This document shows positions 14,827-16,131 of a stretch of DNA of 16,131 nucleotides, one piece after another. The position numbers and the translations under genes are program-made. This DNA is from an uncultured bacterium (GTDB lineage: Bacteria; Patescibacteriota; Minisyncoccia; Phycocordibacterales; UBA9973), in contig CAIOXR010000080.1 of NCBI GenBank assembly GCA_903862375.1, positions 1 through 16,131 of the forward strand, given 5' to 3'. How positions within the stretch are numbered: position 1 is the stretch's first letter; every line of letters starts with the position of its first letter. Below the pieces are notes generated by a model. It searched no databases and was not told the DNA's origin. It worked only from the letters and a program-made list of their open reading frames with translations.

Positions 14827-14848
14827 TTAAGTAATATAATGATTAATA

Positions 14849-14854
14849 TATAAT
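14849..14854 (+). promoter_or_regulatory. Candidate -10 box for the zinc-ribbon gene
   Basis: TATAAT ends 23 nt before the ATG at 14878 and would give a leader of about 17 nt. A second TATAAT lies at 14835-14840. TTGATT at 14823-14828 is not well spaced from either. Unlike most genes here, no hexamer sits 6 nt before the start. Confidence 0.35.
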
Positions 14855-14877
14855 TGCATAATTATTTGAATAAAAAT

Positions 14878-16131
14878 ATGGAAAAAGAATATAAAAAATT
14901 AGTATTGGGGTGTCAGAATTGCAAAAAAGACTTTATTATCGAGCCTGAGGATTTTCTGTTCTATGAGAAGATTAAGGTACCAGCTCCAACTTTTTGTCCA
15001 GAGTGTAGAAATGAGAGGAGAATGTCATGGAGAAACGAGAGATCTCTTTATAGAGTTAAATGTTCAGCACCTAAACATGATGAAAGTATTATTTCTATGT
15101 ATGACCCTACGCAATCTCATATTGTTTATGATAACAAATTTTGGTGGAGTGATAATTGGAATCCGAATGATTATGGTAAAGATTATGATTTTTCAATTAC
15201 TTTTTTAAATCAATTTAATATACTTTTGAAATCTATACCTAAGATTGCTTTATCAATTCTTAATTCATCAAATAGTGAATATACTAACTATGTTGATTAT
15301 CAAAAAAATTGTTATCTTGTTTTTGGGTCTGGTTATAATGAAGATTTAAGATATTCAAATAAATCTATGTCATGTAAAGACTCGCAGGATATTTTTGGAT
15401 GTGTCAAATGTGAATTATCTTATGAATCAGTTAATTGTACAGGATCTAATCAGATATTTTGGTCAAGAGATTCTAAAAATTGTATTGATTCATATTTAAT
15501 TTATAATTGTAAAAATTGCTCCGATTGTTTTGGTTGTACTAACTTGGTAAGTAAAAAATATTGTATTTGGAACAAACAGTATGAAAGAGAAACATATTTT
15601 GAAGAGTTAAAAAATTTAAAAATAGATTCATTTAAAAATATAGAAAAATATAAACAAAAATTTATTAATGAGATGTATCTTTCTATTCCTCATCGTTTCG
15701 CAAATATTATTTCATCGGTAGATTGCACAGGAAATAATATTAATAATTCTAAGAATTCAAAAAATTGTTTTGATGCCTTTCAAAATTTAGAAAATTCAAA
15801 ATACCAATATACTGCGATTGATTCTAAAGATTTATACGATTGTAATGGTATGTATAAAAATGAACTCTCGTATGAATCTGTTGATTGTGATGTTGGAAGT
15901 AAGAATATTTGTTCAATAACTTCATATAATTCTATTAATAATAGTTATGTTATTAATTGTCATAATATACAAAATTGTTTTGGGTGTTACGGCCTCCGCT
16001 CCAAACAATACTGCATCTTAAACCACCAATACACCAAGGAAGAATACGAAGAAATGATACCCAAAATCATCAAACACATGTCAGATATGCCATACATAGA
16101 TACTAAGGGTAGAATATACAAGTATGGTGAA
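14878..16131 (+). CDS. Cys-rich zinc-ribbon protein, 3' end cut by the window edge
   Basis: Frame open from ATG 14878 to the last base, 418 residues. The N terminus is a predicted four-cysteine zinc ribbon (CQNC at 12-15, CPEC at 40-43) separated by EPEDF and YEKIKVPAPT, followed by the basic RRMSWRNERSLY (47-58). The remainder is rich in Cys, Asn, Ser and Tyr in short irregular repeats (YESVNC, YESVDC, SKNC). A longer module occurs twice: CFGCTNLVSKKYCIWNKQY (217-235) and CFGCYGLRSKQYCILNHQY (367-385). The pattern suggests a repetitive beta-type fold. It resembles a family of uncharacterised proteins I recall as frequent in Patescibacteria, sometimes labelled CaiB/BaiF without good reason. 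Function is unknown; nucleic-acid or protein binding is only a guess. Codon use shifts sharply from residue 371. The family link is from memory. Confidence 0.8.
   Translation, partial: MEKEYKKLVLGCQNCKKDFIIEPEDFLFYEKIKVPAPTFCPECRNERRMSWRNERSLYRVKCSAPKHDESIISMYDPTQSHIVYDNKFWWSDNWNPNDYGKDYDFSITFLNQFNILLKSIPKIALSILNSSNSEYTNYVDYQKNCYLVFGSGYNEDLRYSNKSMSCKDSQDIFGCVKCELSYESVNCTGSNQIFWSRDSKNCIDSYLIYNCKNCSDCFGCTNLVSKKYCIWNKQYERETYFEELKNLKIDSFKNIEKYKQKFINEMYLSIPHRFANIISSVDCTGNNINNSKNSKNCFDAFQNLENSKYQYTAIDSKDLYDCNGMYKNELSYESVDCDVGSKNICSITSYNSINNSYVINCHNIQNCFGCYGLRSKQYCILNHQYTKEEYEEMIPKIIKHMSDMPYIDTKGRIYKYGE

Noticed and set aside
1..16131. tRNA, rRNA, CRISPR arrays, prophage genes and toxin-antitoxin pairs.
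   Set aside because: I saw no cloverleaf, rRNA segment, regularly spaced repeat array or phage gene by eye. The lone P-loop kinase has no adjacent antitoxin-like partner. Small RNAs could still be missed without a covariance search.

Overview
The window looks like a piece of an AT-rich genome from the Candidate Phyla Radiation (Patescibacteria, most likely Parcubacteria-like). The grounds are reduced or divergent housekeeping proteins (a DnaX without its zinc module, a divergent SerRS, a PurL without glutaminase), the near absence of Shine-Dalgarno sequences, and a Cys-rich zinc-ribbon family at the right edge that I associate with these bacteria. The standard bacterial code fits: no recognised gene has an internal in-frame TGA. 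The lineage assignment is inference from protein character, not from a marker-gene tree.

Layout. 1-3120 (minus): dprA followed by topA, with topA cut by the left edge. 3167-5355 (plus): serS and an FtsQ-like division protein, divergent from dprA across 46 bp. 5345-5480: a long imperfect inverted repeat with symmetric internal loops, a candidate structured RNA or small mobile element. 5492-6517: a tRNA-dihydrouridine synthase. 6516-8252: a small accessory island with a REP-associated Y1 transposase, five REP-like palindromes sharing an AAGTC(C/G)GACTT-type core, a 93% identical tandem copy of the transposase tail, and a small P-loop kinase gene on the minus strand. 8337-10671 (plus): dnaX overlapping an HI0933-type flavoprotein. 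10668-11681 (minus): an AI-2E/PerM-family membrane protein, convergent with the flavoprotein (stop codons overlap) and divergent from purL. 11769-14774 (plus): purL. 14878-16131 (plus): a Cys-rich zinc-ribbon protein cut by the right edge.

Most genes serve core functions: DNA topology and uptake/recombination (topA, dprA), translation (serS, dus), division (ftsQ-like), replication (dnaX) and purine synthesis (purL). The island at 6516-8252 is the exception.

The most notable patterns are these. (1) A repeated promoter geometry: a TATAAT/TATACT hexamer ends exactly 6 nt (once 7 nt) before the ATG in six genes, which predicts leaderless mRNAs and corrects two start codons. (2) The 136-nt inverted-repeat element before dus. 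(3) A REP palindrome embedded in frame in the transposase that presumably acts on it. (4) An abrupt codon-usage change near the end of the last gene, suggesting a chimera between paralogues.
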